Source: Pseudoalteromonas gelatinilytica (GTDB taxonomy: Bacteria; Pseudomonadota; Gammaproteobacteria; Enterobacterales; Alteromonadaceae). From it: a DNA stretch of 64,000 nt. Of the stretch, positions 10,701-20,738 are shown piece by piece. The number at the start of each line of letters is the position of its first letter. Position 1 is the stretch's first letter. Below the pieces are notes generated by a model that was given only the letters and a program-made list of their open reading frames with translations, made no database searches and had not been told where the DNA came from. Location: contig NZ_LRRU01000008.1 of NCBI RefSeq assembly GCF_001641615.1, forward strand, positions 1-64,000, read 5' to 3'. The position numbers and the translations under genes are program-made.

Positions 10701-12284
10701 GCATTCGCCACACCAAGTAATATTGCTGAACTCACAACATACGACTTTATAAGTGCCATTGGTCGTGCCAAATTCCTTGAGTATATCGACGTACTTAAAA
10801 CACTTAAACCAAAACAAAACTGGAAAACAGAGGCTGTTATTCGCACACTAAAAAGCCCTGCACACCCAGTTCACATTAGTGTGACGGCTGTAGCAAAAGA
10901 AAGCCAAGCAATTAACTATTACGTAATTGTTATTTCAGACTTAACAGAGCAAAAACGCGCTGAGGACGATTTACGTTATTTAGCGAATTATGACCCGCTA
11001 ACAGGCTTGCCAAATCGCTCTTTGATGCATACAAAAATTAGTAACTGTATAAATAACGCTAAAAAGTACAATAAACTCGCTGCCCTGCTCTTTATCGATT
11101 TAGATAAGTTTAAGCCAGTGAACGACTCTTTTGGACATGCGGTAGGTGACCAATTGTTGTGTAACATCACGCAACGTGTCAGCCTTATATTGCCCGAAAA
11201 TGCGGTGATTGGTCGTCAAAGTGGTGATGAGTTTTTAGTCCTTGTAAAAGACCTTCACTCACCGCAAACACTCAGTGAGCTGGTTAAAAAGCTTACTGAA
11301 GAACTGGCAAACAAAGTAATTATTGACGATTTTTCGATTAACATTTCAGCCAGTGTTGGGGTTGCACTTTACCCTTTTGATGCTAAAACAGCAGACGATT
11401 TAATTAAAAATTCAGATATTGCCATGATGCATGCTAAGCAATCTGGCCGTAATAATTTCAAATATTTCACCGAGCAAATGAACAACCAGCTAACCAAAAA
11501 GCTGTTGCTTGAAAATGCCCTGAAAGACGCCTTTAAAGATGATGAGTTATTTAATAACTATCAGCCGATTGTTAATGCCAAAACTAAAAAAATAAATGGT
11601 GTTGAGCTCTTAATGCGCTGGAAAAACGAGCAAGGTTTTGTATCACCGGCTGAGTTTATTCCTATTGCCGAAGAAATTGGTTTAATCGATGCATTGACTG
11701 AGCAAGCCCTTGATAGAGCATTAACTGAGTTATTGCCAATGCTTCGTGCTAACCCACAGTTTTATTTATCATTAAACCTGTCGCCAACGCATATTTTAAA
11801 ATCGAACTTAACTGAGCGCTTACTACTTATTTTGAATAATCACATGGTAAAGCCTGTTCAGCTACGCCTTGAGATTACAGAAAACACACTATTAGAAGAT
11901 AAAGAGAAAGCTTCTAAGCAGCTGCAAAAGCTTAAAAATGCCGGCTTCAAACTATTACTTGATGACTTTGGTACGGGTTATTCGTCGCTGACTTACCTTA
12001 GCCAATTCCCGATCGATGTGATCAAAATAGACCAAAGCTTCGTGCGTAATATCGGCCAAGATAAAAGTAATGAATCAATTATCAAAACCATCCATGCGCT
12101 GTCATCAAACTTAGGTTTATATTGTATTGCTGAAGGGGTTGAGACCAACGAGCAAATTAGCTTCTTAACAGAGATGGGCTGCGAAGACTTACAAGGTTAC
12201 TACTTCGCAAAACCCATGTTGGCCGATGAACTCCTTGCAGAGAGCACGATTCAAGCAATTATCGATCGTCTAAACGCGCTTTAA
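7749..12284 (+). CDS. Propeller-sensor PAS-GGDEF-EAL protein
   Basis: A 1511-residue membrane sensor with a GTG start. A signal peptide (~1-23) precedes a periplasmic region with repeated Reg_prop motifs of the type [15 protein letters not shown], forming a predicted double beta-propeller, then a Y_Y_Y domain (~700-780), one membrane helix (~791-812), a PAS_3 domain (~830-945), a second PAS region, a GGDEF domain and an EAL domain. The GGDEF signature is SGDEF at about 1157 and no RxxD inhibitory site is visible. The EAL domain reads ELL but keeps DDFGTGYSS (~1403), EGVE and the other metal and acid residues, so it is probably an active c-di-GMP phosphodiesterase. The 3' end overlaps the convergent kinase gene by 26 bp. 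The ligand is unknown. Confidence 0.92.
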   Translation: MPKLFLLIFSLLFFTLTSSAFAQNYALQMQRISTDEGLTQGSVTKIVQDDLGFIWIGTYQGLNRYDGYQVAPFAGEYILDQRQITALHKTENGNIFVSTEYSGAFFIDPKTLKVEKIYSGKLDPEDVFFSPILAITEDDHFFYFAIAQHVYSYNKQSKKFLHEFSINKEEHIVRALTLHDNFLYIGTSNGLFSKNLADDHISHIPLTDKAQITEDNKNVKFLRIDAQLGLFVGTVEGMFDIPFNANRLLAFDKVRLLIPNLNIWDYSVSSFGEYIVTEKGLYEFNRQTMSVEFILNFEQSKFLMTDNSIQDVMIDKTGLLWLASRSQGVFTWSTLARRFKHIELKNNQAHFNNNVWTVLQDQNNTVWIGTDNGLMKYNQLTKEVTPYLVSDDEKAFHGQHGIYGITEANLDNSDRYLWLMKYIGLALFDKQTGKLVPLKGNAETIHLLSYGPNWGFRAIGNDQFAFLDDNNFYKYNGKTGELSTIKGLKEQVDLVNAHAFLEPLPNYPDEYVLSMSGQLFRYNEQTQKLTLIYQTENYNPLAFTTIDDWVMDYNNTLWLGSADEGLIGIDAKTYEVKHRINIQSGLKAKSVFALQIDRFGFLWLGTQNGLYRVDLSSLELDSYFIRDGLAVNEFNIDADTTLHNGQLAFGTTRGVLLLSPEDFLSSPVEVGNINTEITNVSLLSRELNYHPYKYVNTPLQITSEDMGLAVTFSNFDTINKDKTSYRVTLDGPTSLQYDKLTTNEVFFTKLPPGDYVLSVSSSSEISDAVSATRQLRFNVAHAPWSSPAAKTSYAIIILAILFFIFWQYRARQQVIRRAHEEVVQSQQQTELALSTNKSGVWEINLAEQFLRTTRFSAELGYTEYKDGITLKEFVSLVHPHDRNNVTNQWQLFCKQTNNEQWNITYRLKHKSGEWLWYEDVGRSVAHDDKNRPLRVTGIYTNITEQRANAQQASVLGEAFGQINDWLLILDNQLKPFSANASFGEAFATPSNIAELTTYDFISAIGRAKFLEYIDVLKTLKPKQNWKTEAVIRTLKSPAHPVHISVTAVAKESQAINYYVIVISDLTEQKRAEDDLRYLANYDPLTGLPNRSLMHTKISNCINNAKKYNKLAALLFIDLDKFKPVNDSFGHAVGDQLLCNITQRVSLILPENAVIGRQSGDEFLVLVKDLHSPQTLSELVKKLTEELANKVIIDDFSINISASVGVALYPFDAKTADDLIKNSDIAMMHAKQSGRNNFKYFTEQMNNQLTKKLLLENALKDAFKDDELFNNYQPIVNAKTKKINGVELLMRWKNEQGFVSPAEFIPIAEEIGLIDALTEQALDRALTELLPMLRANPQFYLSLNLSPTHILKSNLTERLLLILNNHMVKPVQLRLEITENTLLEDKEKASKQLQKLKNAGFKLLLDDFGTGYSSLTYLSQFPIDVIKIDQSFVRNIGQDKSNESIIKTIHALSSNLGLYCIAEGVETNEQISFLTEMGCEDLQGYYFAKPMLADELLAESTIQAIIDRLNAL

Positions 12285-15045
12285 ACCATTTATTTAAGCA
12301 GCGATAAAGCTCATCTTTATTAATCGGTTTTGAGATAAAGTCATCCATACCCGCGACAAGGCAGCGCTGTTGATCTTCTTCAAACGCGTTCGCCGTGATA
12401 GCAATAATGACAGCTTCGCCATACAGAGCAGGGTTCTGTTTAATTGCTTGTGTACACTGATAGCCGTCCATGTGAGGCATTTGGCAGTCCATCAATATAA
12501 TATCTGCCGCATAGCTTTTAAGCTGCTCAAGTGCCTGTAAGCCATCGTTTGCCTTTTTAATCGTACACTGGGTGTCTTGCATCATTTTTTGCAGCACGAT
12601 TTGATTGACTGGGTTATCTTCAACAATCAATACATTAATGCCATGAAGTGTTGGTTTGTCTGTACTTTGCTCGGCGCTTGCTTCTGCGTCGCTCACAGTG
12701 ACAGGGATGGCAACAGTAAACTCGCTCCCCTTACCTTCTTGACTCACCAATGAAAGCTGCCCATCCATCAGCTCTATAATGCGCTTACTAATGGTCAATC
12801 CTAGCCCAGTACCACCATATTTTCGGGTAGTCGATATATCGGCTTGGGTAAACTCTGTAAACAGTTTGGCCTGTTGATTGGCTGAAATACCGATGCCTGT
12901 ATCACGAATTGATATTTCAAGAGCGCCATCGACCATTTGACAATGCATGCTTATTTCACCTGACTCAGTAAATTTACCCGCATTACTCAAAATGTTATTG
13001 ATTACCTGGCTAAATCTTAGCGGATCTAAACGGATATACTCAGGTATATCGTTTGCTATGCTTAAGTTAAATTCGACACCTGTTTTCACACTGGTATTGC
13101 TAAATACTTTTGCTAACTGTTGCAGTAAGGCCTTAATCTCAACGGCACGATTTTCCAACTTAAGTGCACCCGCTTCAATTTTAGAAAAATCTAAAATATC
13201 ATTTAAGATCAATAGCAAATTATTGGCACTTTGATGGATCATCGCCAGCTCATCACGTTCAGTTTCGGGTAGTTTAGGGTTGTCTAATAGCAGTTGAGTC
13301 ATGCCTAAAATACCATTGAGCGGGGTGCGGATTTCATGGCTCATATTCGCTAAAAATTGTGATTTGGTGCGGTTCGCTTGGTTCGCTAAGCGCACGGCTT
13401 CGACTAGCTCATTGGTTTTATCATTAACTTGCTTCTCGAGCTGGGCATTAAAATCGGTCAGTTTGTTATTCAACACTTCGTTTTCGTGATTCACTTGATG
13501 CAAGCGATTAAAATTAAGCGCCAGCTTATTTGCTAAGCTCGAAAACTGCGACTGCAAACGGCTCACTTCAAGCCAAGTTTGTGGTAAGTCGGTCTCTGTG
13601 ATTGCCCGCTCAGGTTCGAATTTGTCGATTTGTTCAGCTAACTTTTCAATGGGGGCTATTAACCAGCGGCTCAGCTGCGTGATAAACACACTGGTTAACA
13701 AAATAATGAATAATATCATCACCAAAGACTGACCCCATGCACTTACCGCAACATTGTTAGCATGTTTACGGTTAAGCATGGTCATCACTATCCAGTTATG
13801 CTCGGTTGAGCGGGCTTCTCTGGCATAAAACTGCTGCTCATCCTCAGCGTCAAACATCTTAAAACGAGCTTCCTCTGCAAACGAGTTAATTTCTTCATCT
13901 GTTAATTGCTGTAACTCTTTAAAATCATCAAGCGTGCTAAATACCACTTTATTGGTCGCATCTAAAATCAATAACTCACCTTGATGACTGAAAAGGCTTG
14001 GTCTGAGCCCTGCAAAGTAATCGAACATCAGTGAGCCTTCGACAACCCCAGTAAAGGTATCTTCAATATAAATCGGTGCTGATACCGCAACGATGGGTAA
14101 AGAGCCAAAACCCCTTCCTTTAAAGATTGTTGAAATATAACCAAGCTCATTATTTGGCGCATTTATAAAGTAGTCACGGTCTGCCACATTGGCGCGGATT
14201 TTTGATTGCTGCAAACTAATCGCTAACGATTGCGGATAAAAGTGAGTGACATCGGCAAGGGCATCAACAATGATTTGCGTTCTAAAATCTGGATACAACT
14301 TTGCCATATTCTCAAGGGCAATTTGATGCGGAACACCATTGGCAATACTTCTGGCCGTGAGTACCACCCCTTTTTTATGGTGGTCGAGGTGGCTATCAAT
14401 TGTGCGAGCGATTTCTTTTGCTTTCTCTTTTAACTGTGCATTTATTTCATACTCAATACGCGCATAGTGATTATTGGTTAACACTATTGAGGTTAAGATC
14501 ACCACCAGCACAACCAGTAAGGTCACTACATAGTTAAGAATTTTATATAAAGACGAATAGTGTTTATGCCACGAATAGCGACTAAAAAAGAAACTAAGTA
14601 AATCAATAACCGATAAGTAAATTGCCGCATTTAAGCAGTATTTAGCAAGTGCAATGGCAATCGTTAAGATTGGAAGACCTAAAAAGAAATGGCCAAAACT
14701 CCACAGTAAGGGTAAACCAATTACAAACCAAAACAGCATCCCTCGTAAAAAGACTGGCCGCGCTTTTGACAAGCAGAATACCTGCAAGCAGATCAATTCT
14801 AAGGCAAACACAATGGAAGGCCACGCATGCCCCCAGCGGTAAAAAATAAACCCCGTACTTATAATAAAAGTGATAATTGCATAGCGCCAACCAAGTAGCA
14901 GCAAGCTTAGGATCACAAAAAACTGACCAAGCAGAAATTCTGAGCTATCTAAAAACCAAATAGGGAGCAGATTAACAACTCCCGCGATACAACCGAGCAG
15001 TATCGCGGCTAAAAAGTTGAAATATGAAGGCTTATTTTGAAGCAA
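12259..15045 (-). CDS. Membrane hybrid sensor histidine kinase
   Basis: A 928-residue hybrid kinase with a TTG start preceded by TTAGGATACC. The N-terminal ~185 residues are a multi-pass membrane module of MASE1-like character, followed by a helix and a periplasmic Cache/CHASE-type sensor (~200-425), another helix, a HAMP-like linker, a coiled coil, HisKA with the phosphorylated His in [15 protein letters not shown] at about residue 567, an HATPase domain with DTGIGI and [12 protein letters not shown], and a C-terminal receiver domain with the acceptor Asp in [12 protein letters not shown] near residue 850. There is no Hpt domain, so an external phosphotransfer protein is expected. It converges on the c-di-GMP sensor gene, overlapping it by 26 bp. 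The partner regulator is not in the window. Confidence 0.92.
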   Translation of the reverse strand: MLQNKPSYFNFLAAILLGCIAGVVNLLPIWFLDSSEFLLGQFFVILSLLLLGWRYAIITFIISTGFIFYRWGHAWPSIVFALELICLQVFCLSKARPVFLRGMLFWFVIGLPLLWSFGHFFLGLPILTIAIALAKYCLNAAIYLSVIDLLSFFFSRYSWHKHYSSLYKILNYVVTLLVVLVVILTSIVLTNNHYARIEYEINAQLKEKAKEIARTIDSHLDHHKKGVVLTARSIANGVPHQIALENMAKLYPDFRTQIIVDALADVTHFYPQSLAISLQQSKIRANVADRDYFINAPNNELGYISTIFKGRGFGSLPIVAVSAPIYIEDTFTGVVEGSLMFDYFAGLRPSLFSHQGELLILDATNKVVFSTLDDFKELQQLTDEEINSFAEEARFKMFDAEDEQQFYAREARSTEHNWIVMTMLNRKHANNVAVSAWGQSLVMILFIILLTSVFITQLSRWLIAPIEKLAEQIDKFEPERAITETDLPQTWLEVSRLQSQFSSLANKLALNFNRLHQVNHENEVLNNKLTDFNAQLEKQVNDKTNELVEAVRLANQANRTKSQFLANMSHEIRTPLNGILGMTQLLLDNPKLPETERDELAMIHQSANNLLLILNDILDFSKIEAGALKLENRAVEIKALLQQLAKVFSNTSVKTGVEFNLSIANDIPEYIRLDPLRFSQVINNILSNAGKFTESGEISMHCQMVDGALEISIRDTGIGISANQQAKLFTEFTQADISTTRKYGGTGLGLTISKRIIELMDGQLSLVSQEGKGSEFTVAIPVTVSDAEASAEQSTDKPTLHGINVLIVEDNPVNQIVLQKMMQDTQCTIKKANDGLQALEQLKSYAADIILMDCQMPHMDGYQCTQAIKQNPALYGEAVIIAITANAFEEDQQRCLVAGMDDFISKPINKDELYRCLNKWFKARLDDR

Positions 15046-15108
15046 AAAAGGTATCCTAACTTCATAGTGATACCTTTAAATTAAAAGAAAATTAAACAAT
15101 TTGCCACT

Positions 15109-16002
15109 TTAATTAACATGGTGACATTCATGACTCTCAATTTGCAGCACACTTTTTTTAATATTAAAGCGCGAGAGCAGTAGTTTTTCGACCTTTAATC
15201 GACACGCCTCATCATGTTTTTCAACGGTGCAATGCTGCTTCAACACAACGTGTGCACCAACAATAATGTCTTTATCTTGGCGCATCACAGTCACGTTATG
15301 TACATTTTGTACATGCTCAACCGAAGCGATACTTTGTTCAATATCAGCTACATCCGGTAATTTACTGCTATTTTCGAGTAACCCTTTCACGCAACGAATG
15401 ATCACTTTAACCCCAGTAAACAAGACAAAGGTGGCAATCAACATACTTGAAATAATATCGATTTCGGCCCAGCCAGTTAGGTGAATTAAAATACCGGCAA
15501 AGAAAGTTGAAACCGTTGAAATTAAATCAAAAAACGAGTGTAAAAACACCGCATACACGTTGATGCTTGCTTTACGCCCTTTGTACAAAACCCAAGCTGC
15601 TGCGCCATGAAATAAAAAGCCTATAGCCGAAATCACCGACATCAAATAGCTGTTAATTTGTAAGTCATGACCATCACTATGATGAAGGTAGCGCTCACCT
15701 CCTTCATACAAAATAACTAAGCTAATGCTCAGATATAAAATACCATTGATCAAACCACCCGTAAGCTCTGCGCGCTGATAGCCATCATTAAAGTTTTTTG
15801 CAAAATATATCGCCATGCTTGAGGCAATAAGTGCAATAAATAAAGAACTGTTATGAACAAACAAATGCCCAGCATCAGCAAGTACAGCAAGCGAATTTGA
15901 AAAATAGGCGCCAATGACCTGTATCACCATAAACGAACATGTTATGGCTAAGGCAATCAACAAGCGGCGTCTAGATGCTTGGTGTGTTGTAATATCTGTC
16001 AT
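15109..16002 (-). CDS. Cation diffusion facilitator (CzcD-like)
   Basis: A 297-residue CDF transporter with six membrane segments and a C-terminal cytoplasmic domain ending in a His-rich tail (ESHECHHVN). CDF proteins export Zn, Co, Cd or related divalent metals by proton exchange. The TM5 metal site is the usual HxxxD (HSFFD), but TM2 reads DAGHLFVHN, so the second ligand position holds His at residue 50 where CzcD-type proteins normally carry Asp (DAGHMLTD). This change could alter metal preference. The gene is 64 bp upstream of the hybrid kinase start on the same strand; no metal-responsive operator was recognised. The ribosome binding site is weak. Confidence 0.88.
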   Translation of the reverse strand: MTDITTHQASRRRLLIALAITCSFMVIQVIGAYFSNSLAVLADAGHLFVHNSSLFIALIASSMAIYFAKNFNDGYQRAELTGGLINGILYLSISLVILYEGGERYLHHSDGHDLQINSYLMSVISAIGFLFHGAAAWVLYKGRKASINVYAVFLHSFFDLISTVSTFFAGILIHLTGWAEIDIISSMLIATFVLFTGVKVIIRCVKGLLENSSKLPDVADIEQSIASVEHVQNVHNVTVMRQDKDIIVGAHVVLKQHCTVEKHDEACRLKVEKLLLSRFNIKKSVLQIESHECHHVN

Positions 16003-16183
16003 GAAGAAGTGAAATACCTATTCGCTGGAAAGTGGTAATGATATAAAGTCTCAATTGTAATACGTGGCGAGCGCAAACGCACTAAAAACTTGGTTATTTG
16101 TCCCTTTTTGAAAGTTTTTTGCGTGATGTGTTAGAAATGAGAAAGGAATTAGCAGCAAATAAGTAAACTGAATCACTCACTTG

Positions 16184-16349
16184 TAATACCAATTCGCTTA
16201 ATTAAGTGATCTATTTTGAGGCAAGAAAACCTCGTTGATAACAAGGCAAAAATTTCGTTATTTAGTTGTTCTAAATCAGAAATTTTTAACGCAGTTAGCG
16301 ACAGGTTTAATCCCTCAAAATGATTATGTATTATTGCGGATTGGTATAA
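16184..16349. repeat. MITE-like interspersed repeat
   Basis: A 166-bp non-coding element inside a 422-bp gene-free gap (16003-16424). Its ends are imperfect inverted repeats: left TAATACCAATTCGC, right GCGGATTGGTATAA, with further matching toward TTTTGAG / CTCAAAA. The middle holds a second hairpin (AAATTTC ... GAAATTT with ATTTAG / CTAAAT inside, about 16248-16286). No ORF is present. I recall similar elements scattered in Pseudoalteromonas and relatives, which is memory and not a search result. The rest of the gap (16003-16183) shows nothing else but the promoter area of the CDF gene. Confidence 0.65.
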
Positions 16350-16362
16350 GCTAAAAAATAGT

Positions 16363-16394
16363 AAGGCGTTAACAACACGTGTTGTTAACGCCTT
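16363..16394 (-). terminator. 32-bp perfect palindrome, terminator of chemoreceptor gene
   Basis: The sequence AAGGCGTTAACAACAC followed by its exact reverse complement forms a 32-bp perfect palindrome. On the minus strand it is followed by ACTATTTTTT, which fits a terminator 30 bp after the chemoreceptor stop at 16425. Confidence 0.7.
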
Positions 16395-16424
16395 TTACTC
16401 GAAGCAGATTTAAAAAGCAGGCTA

Positions 16425-18359
16425 TTAAACTTTAAACTGACTGACTAAATCTTTAAGGTGCTGAGCACGCGATAACAAGCTTTGCGTGCCACGCTGTTGT
16501 TGCTCAGCGTTATCATGTATTTGCATTGCACTGTCTGAGATATCATGGGCCGACTGATTGATATGCTCGACCACTGTGCCCTGCTCTTCTGTCGCTGCTG
16601 CAACTTGATGATTGCCTTGGCTGATAATTTCAAACTTCTGCTGAATAGACTGAAGTGCAGACACTGCAATATGGGTAAGCTCAGTCACTTTTTGACTACT
16701 TTGCGTACCTTCAGCAATCGCTTCTTGAGATTGCAACGATGAGCTTTGTAAGCGCGAAATCTGTTCTCTAATTTCAGACGTTGATGTTTGCGTACGCTGT
16801 GCAAGTGAACGCACTTCATCAGCGACGACCGCAAAGCCACGACCTTGCTCACCCGCTCTTGCCGCTTCAATTGCCGCATTGAGTGCCAATAAATTAGTTT
16901 GTTCTGAAATTGCATTAATTACTTCAACAACCGAGTTGATCTCAGCGGCTTGATTTGCAAACTCACCGATACTTTTATCAACCGTGATCAAAATGTCATT
17001 CAGTTCATTCATGGTTTGCGCTGTGGCAGCCATACTTTGATTGGTTTGCACGGTTTCTCGTACCGCTTCTTCCGTGTCGCTTGCTGTGCGATGAGCAATA
17101 TCAGACACCTCGTTAATAGTTTGCCCCATTTCTGTAATAGCTGTGGCAACTTGATCGGTTTGCGCGCGCTGATCTTCGGTAGCAACAAAGGTTTTATTGG
17201 CAAAGCTCGCAAGGTCATCAATCCCCTCTCGCATCGCTTGCTCGGTAACACTTATTTCATCTACCAACTCGGCCACTTTACCTATAATGGCATTAAAGCC
17301 CTTTGCAAGATGCCCCAATTCATTATCAACACTGTCATCTAAACGTTTTGTTAAGTCACCGCCGTGACCTGCCATGCCCAGTAGTTCATCACCAACACTG
17401 CGAATTTTCTTACTTAGCCAATTAGCAAAATAAAGTGTAAGCACCAAAAAGATACCCGCAAGCACGACACTTACGATAATCGACATCCAAACGACTGTAT
17501 TAATCGCGCTTGATATCTCTTGCTTAGGCTGAACCGCTACAAGAGTAAGGCCTGTTCCTTCAATTGGCATAACCCCAGCATAAACATCTTCATCTGCGAG
17601 CTCCACTTGCGATAGAGTAAAGCCAGTATGTTTACTGCTCAAAAAGCTTTGTAATGCGCTTAATGAAGCGACGCTTGTGACTTGTTTACCAATATAAGCA
17701 TCGTTTGCGTGTGCAATAATTCGCTTGCTGTCATCAATTAAGAATAAATACCCTTGCTCGCCAATTTTACGCGACGTGACAATGCTAGAAATATCTGAAA
17801 TATCATAACCTAGCCCCGCAACACCGAGTCGTTGCCCAGCTATTTCAACTAGCGTGTTAACGTATAAAGTGAGGTGTCCACCCTGCTCACTCACATCTAA
17901 GGCGAGCGCTTGGCGTTTATCTGAACCGATGAAATCAAAAAACCAACTGTCTCTTGGCTCACTTTGTGAGATTGATTTGAAAAAGCCGTCTTGCGTGTAA
18001 TAACTCATTGAGTTTTTGCTTACCCAAAACACCGATGACGCACCGCTTTTTCTTTGTAAGTCAGCAAAGTACGCCATAACACGTTGATGAATTGGCGAGC
18101 TTTTCTCACCTTCGTTCATCCACGTATGCAGAATTTGGTTTTCAGCTAAAGACTGTGACACAGAGATCGGGTAACGCATTTGAGCGTCAATTTCAGCAGC
18201 CACTTTACCCACAGCGTCAGGCAATAATTGCTTTTCGGTTTGTTGGTAATAAAGCCGAGAAAATTGGCTGGTATTGATTAAGGCGCTAACCACAGTGACA
18301 ACAAATAATGCAATTAACACAAAACTAATAAAAATAGTGCGCAGCGATAGGTTTCGCAT
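16425..18359 (-). CDS. Methyl-accepting chemotaxis protein with dCache sensor
   Basis: A 644-residue chemoreceptor. A membrane helix (~10-30) precedes a large periplasmic double-Cache sensor (~35-275), which usually binds small molecules such as amino or organic acids directly. A second membrane helix (~280-303), a HAMP domain (~305-360) and the signalling hairpin follow, with the tip [23 protein letters not shown] at about residues 490-513. The C-terminus has no CheR-tethering pentapeptide. The ATG follows GAGGCTTGCTGA. It is a monocistronic gene with its own terminator. The ligand is unknown. Confidence 0.93.
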   Translation of the reverse strand: MRNLSLRTIFISFVLIALFVVTVVSALINTSQFSRLYYQQTEKQLLPDAVGKVAAEIDAQMRYPISVSQSLAENQILHTWMNEGEKSSPIHQRVMAYFADLQRKSGASSVFWVSKNSMSYYTQDGFFKSISQSEPRDSWFFDFIGSDKRQALALDVSEQGGHLTLYVNTLVEIAGQRLGVAGLGYDISDISSIVTSRKIGEQGYLFLIDDSKRIIAHANDAYIGKQVTSVASLSALQSFLSSKHTGFTLSQVELADEDVYAGVMPIEGTGLTLVAVQPKQEISSAINTVVWMSIIVSVVLAGIFLVLTLYFANWLSKKIRSVGDELLGMAGHGGDLTKRLDDSVDNELGHLAKGFNAIIGKVAELVDEISVTEQAMREGIDDLASFANKTFVATEDQRAQTDQVATAITEMGQTINEVSDIAHRTASDTEEAVRETVQTNQSMAATAQTMNELNDILITVDKSIGEFANQAAEINSVVEVINAISEQTNLLALNAAIEAARAGEQGRGFAVVADEVRSLAQRTQTSTSEIREQISRLQSSSLQSQEAIAEGTQSSQKVTELTHIAVSALQSIQQKFEIISQGNHQVAAATEEQGTVVEHINQSAHDISDSAMQIHDNAEQQQRGTQSLLSRAQHLKDLVSQFKV

Positions 18360-18587
18360 TCAGCAAGCCTCATACTTAATGGTGGAGTTTTGGTTTTAGA
18401 TCATCCTTGCGTCCTATCAATAATTTTAGGTAACAAGTCTGTGTTAAGCAATTGCTATTTAAGCTTTTACTGTTGTTTTTGTATGAATAATTATCAAACT
18501 CAAACAGAATAGGAACAACCGCCAACTTGTACCTTTTACTAGTTAAAATAATAGCTTCAAACAGCTCACTGAAAAAAGCCGTGCTTA

Positions 18588-19553
18588 TTATGACCCTGCT
18601 ATTATTGCCATTTTTTGCTTGTAGGTTTTTGGTGACATGCCATACCAGCGATGAAATGCATGATGAAATGCGCTAATTTCAGAGTAGCCACATAAAAAGG
18701 CTATTTCTGTGACTGAGAGATCTGTTTCGTTTAACAACGAAACACTTTTTTGCTGTCTTAAACTTGCTAATTCTTTACTAAAATTTGTGCCCTCTTTTGC
18801 AAGACGGCGCTGCAGTGTTTTTTCACTCATATTAAGTGCTTTTGCCATTGCTTTACTGGTAATTTGGCCTTGAATTAAATGCTCTTCAAGTAAAATTCTC
18901 AGTACCTGTGTCACATTCGTTTGTGTCACCAGTTTCATCTGGCTTGATAACACAGGTTCACTATCGGTATTTTCGCTAAAAAACAGGCTATGGGTCGTTG
19001 CGCCGTATTCAATTTTGCAATTAAAGTGCGTATTAATCTCACTGTGTGGCTCTTTACGTTGCAAGCAAATTCGCGTTGGGTGCCAACCTTTTCCCTTTAC
19101 AGTGCGCGCTATTTTTACACAAAACGCCATGGGCGCTTCGTAGCTTAGCAATGACATATCGCGCTCACCATCACTAAAGTTAAAGCGAAGTTCATACTCA
19201 CTACCGTGATCAATCAAAGACACATTATGTGTATCACCCATCAATTTTTGATAACGCAATATCAGCCGAAAAGCACTCAATAACTGTGTTGACTGAATAA
19301 TCGCCATGCCAACCACCGGAATAGCGCGTACATTCATGTTACTGCCAACATAAAGACCTAAATGGGTGTTTGGTAACATGGCTTGCGCCTGCTTCCAAAG
19401 CATACTGACACTGGCTTGTGGGTATCGGGCTGTTTGGCTACTTAATTCTGCTACAGGAATATTTACCGCTGCAAACAACTCATTAATTGGTAAGCCCTGC
19501 CATTTAAACGACTCAGCCATAGCACGTAGCCACCAGCTTGATAAGGTTCTCAT
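18588..19553 (-). CDS. AraC-family regulator
   Basis: A 321-residue transcriptional regulator with an N-terminal Arabinose_bd-like ligand domain (~20-200) and a C-terminal double helix-turn-helix (~225-315). The second helix-turn-helix carries the family signature DLSVTEIAFLCGYSEISAFHHAFHRWYGMSP. The subfamily resembles the OruR/ArgR-like long AraC proteins. It is transcribed divergently from the three-gene operon beginning at 19651, so that operon is its likely target. The ATG at 19553 follows AGGACGCTC. Confidence 0.9.
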   Translation of the reverse strand: MRTLSSWWLRAMAESFKWQGLPINELFAAVNIPVAELSSQTARYPQASVSMLWKQAQAMLPNTHLGLYVGSNMNVRAIPVVGMAIIQSTQLLSAFRLILRYQKLMGDTHNVSLIDHGSEYELRFNFSDGERDMSLLSYEAPMAFCVKIARTVKGKGWHPTRICLQRKEPHSEINTHFNCKIEYGATTHSLFFSENTDSEPVLSSQMKLVTQTNVTQVLRILLEEHLIQGQITSKAMAKALNMSEKTLQRRLAKEGTNFSKELASLRQQKSVSLLNETDLSVTEIAFLCGYSEISAFHHAFHRWYGMSPKTYKQKMAIIAGS

Positions 19554-19650
19554 GAGCGTCCTAAATAAACAATTTAATGACCTATATTATCAAGTAAATA
19601 AAAGAATAAAAGCCTATTGTTTACCTGTAATTAACAACGGAGACAACAAT

Positions 19651-19971
19651 ATGGGCACTGTAGCAAGTAAACGCGAGTTCGCGAGCTTTAAAGAGTTTTA
19701 CCCCTATTACCTACAAGAACACAAAAATAAAGTCTGTCGACGCTTACATTTCATTGGCAGCTGGATTGTTTTGGCTATTTTGTTTGCCGCTATTTATCAG
19801 CAGCAATATAGCTGGCTAATTTTATGCCCTCTAGTGGGCTATGGCTTTGCTTGGGTTGGTCATTTCTTTTTTGAGAAAAATCGTCCCGCTACTTTTACAC
19901 ACCCTTTTTATAGCTTTATCGGTGATTGGGTCATGTTTAAAGACATTATTGTTCGCAAAGTACCATTTTAG
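19651..19971 (+). CDS. DUF962 / Mpo1-like membrane protein
   Basis: A 106-residue protein. The frame is open from 19366, but the ATG at 19651 follows GGAGACAACAAT and begins the conserved domain. Motifs match DUF962 (Mpo1-like): YYLQEHKNKVCRRLHFIG near the N-terminus and GHFFFEKNRPATFTHPFYS in the second half, with two membrane segments. Yeast Mpo1 is an iron-dependent dioxygenase that shortens 2-hydroxy fatty acids in alpha-oxidation, with the conserved His residues as metal ligands. Whether the bacterial protein does the same is inference. It is the first gene of an operon: the next gene starts 8 bp downstream. Confidence 0.8.
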   Translation: MGTVASKREFASFKEFYPYYLQEHKNKVCRRLHFIGSWIVLAILFAAIYQQQYSWLILCPLVGYGFAWVGHFFFEKNRPATFTHPFYSFIGDWVMFKDIIVRKVPF

Positions 19972-19979
19972 GAAAAGCC

Positions 19980-20729
19980 ATGACCATAAAACACACAGTA
20001 TCAGAACAAGAATGGCAAGCCCGTGTTGAGCTTGCTGCCGCGTATCGCTTAGTTGCTTTATATGGCTGGGATGATTTAATTTTTACCCATATTTCAATGC
20101 GCGTTCCCGGCACAGACAACGAGTTTTTGATAAACCCCTATGGCATGATGTTTCACGAAATTACGGCATCAAGTCTAATCAAAGTAGATCAACAATGTAA
20201 TAAGCTGCATGACAGTGAATACCCAGTTAATCCTGCGGGGTTTAATATCCATAGCTGTATTCATATGGCGCGTGATGATGCCCATTGCGTTATTCACACC
20301 CACTCACTCAATGGCACGGCGGTGTCTGCAAACAAAGACGGCTTATTGCCTATCTCTCAGCAAGCTGTTGTTGTGCACTCAGGTCTGGGTTATCACGACT
20401 ACGAAGGCATTGCCCTTAATCCTCAAGAGCAAGACCGTTTAGTGAATGACCTCGGCACGAATAACTTTCTAATGCTACGTAATCATGGCCTATTAACAGT
20501 AGGTAAAACGGTCGCTGATGCATTTTTGTTTATGTATGTTTTTGAAGCGGCATGCGCTGTACAAACTCGTACTTCACAAAATACCGAGCAACTCGTACAA
20601 GTACCTAGTGCGATTATTGAGGGTATCAAAGGGCAAACTGAGGTTGCTACTAAGGGACTGGGTGGCGCAATTGTTTGGCCTGCCCTGCTGCGCTTACTCG
20701 ACAATAAAAGTCCGGGTTACGATCAATAA
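19980..20729 (+). CDS. Class II aldolase/adducin family protein
   Basis: A 249-residue protein of the class II aldolase/adducin fold. Visible motifs are FTHISMRVPG near residue 37, the metal-binding HTHS near residue 105 and NHGLLTVG near residue 167, the expected zinc-binding histidines. Members act as aldolases or decarboxylases on sugar phosphates and related compounds, and many adducin-like members have no known substrate. It lies between the DUF962 gene and the BASS transporter gene, with gaps of 8 and 9 bp, so the three are co-transcribed. It starts after AGGAAAAGCC. Confidence 0.88.
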   Translation: MTIKHTVSEQEWQARVELAAAYRLVALYGWDDLIFTHISMRVPGTDNEFLINPYGMMFHEITASSLIKVDQQCNKLHDSEYPVNPAGFNIHSCIHMARDDAHCVIHTHSLNGTAVSANKDGLLPISQQAVVVHSGLGYHDYEGIALNPQEQDRLVNDLGTNNFLMLRNHGLLTVGKTVADAFLFMYVFEAACAVQTRTSQNTEQLVQVPSAIIEGIKGQTEVATKGLGGAIVWPALLRLLDNKSPGYDQ

Positions 20730-20738
20730 GGATATACC

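Noticed and set aside
14642-14890. Short open frames overlapping the N-terminal membrane region of the hybrid kinase on both strands
   Set aside because: They are frames of the real kinase gene; no signals of independent expression and no recognisable protein.
16950-17342. 130-codon open frame on the plus strand inside a chemoreceptor gene
   Set aside because: It is antisense to a strongly conserved chemoreceptor signalling region, has no ribosome binding site or recognisable domain, and arises from that gene's codon pattern.
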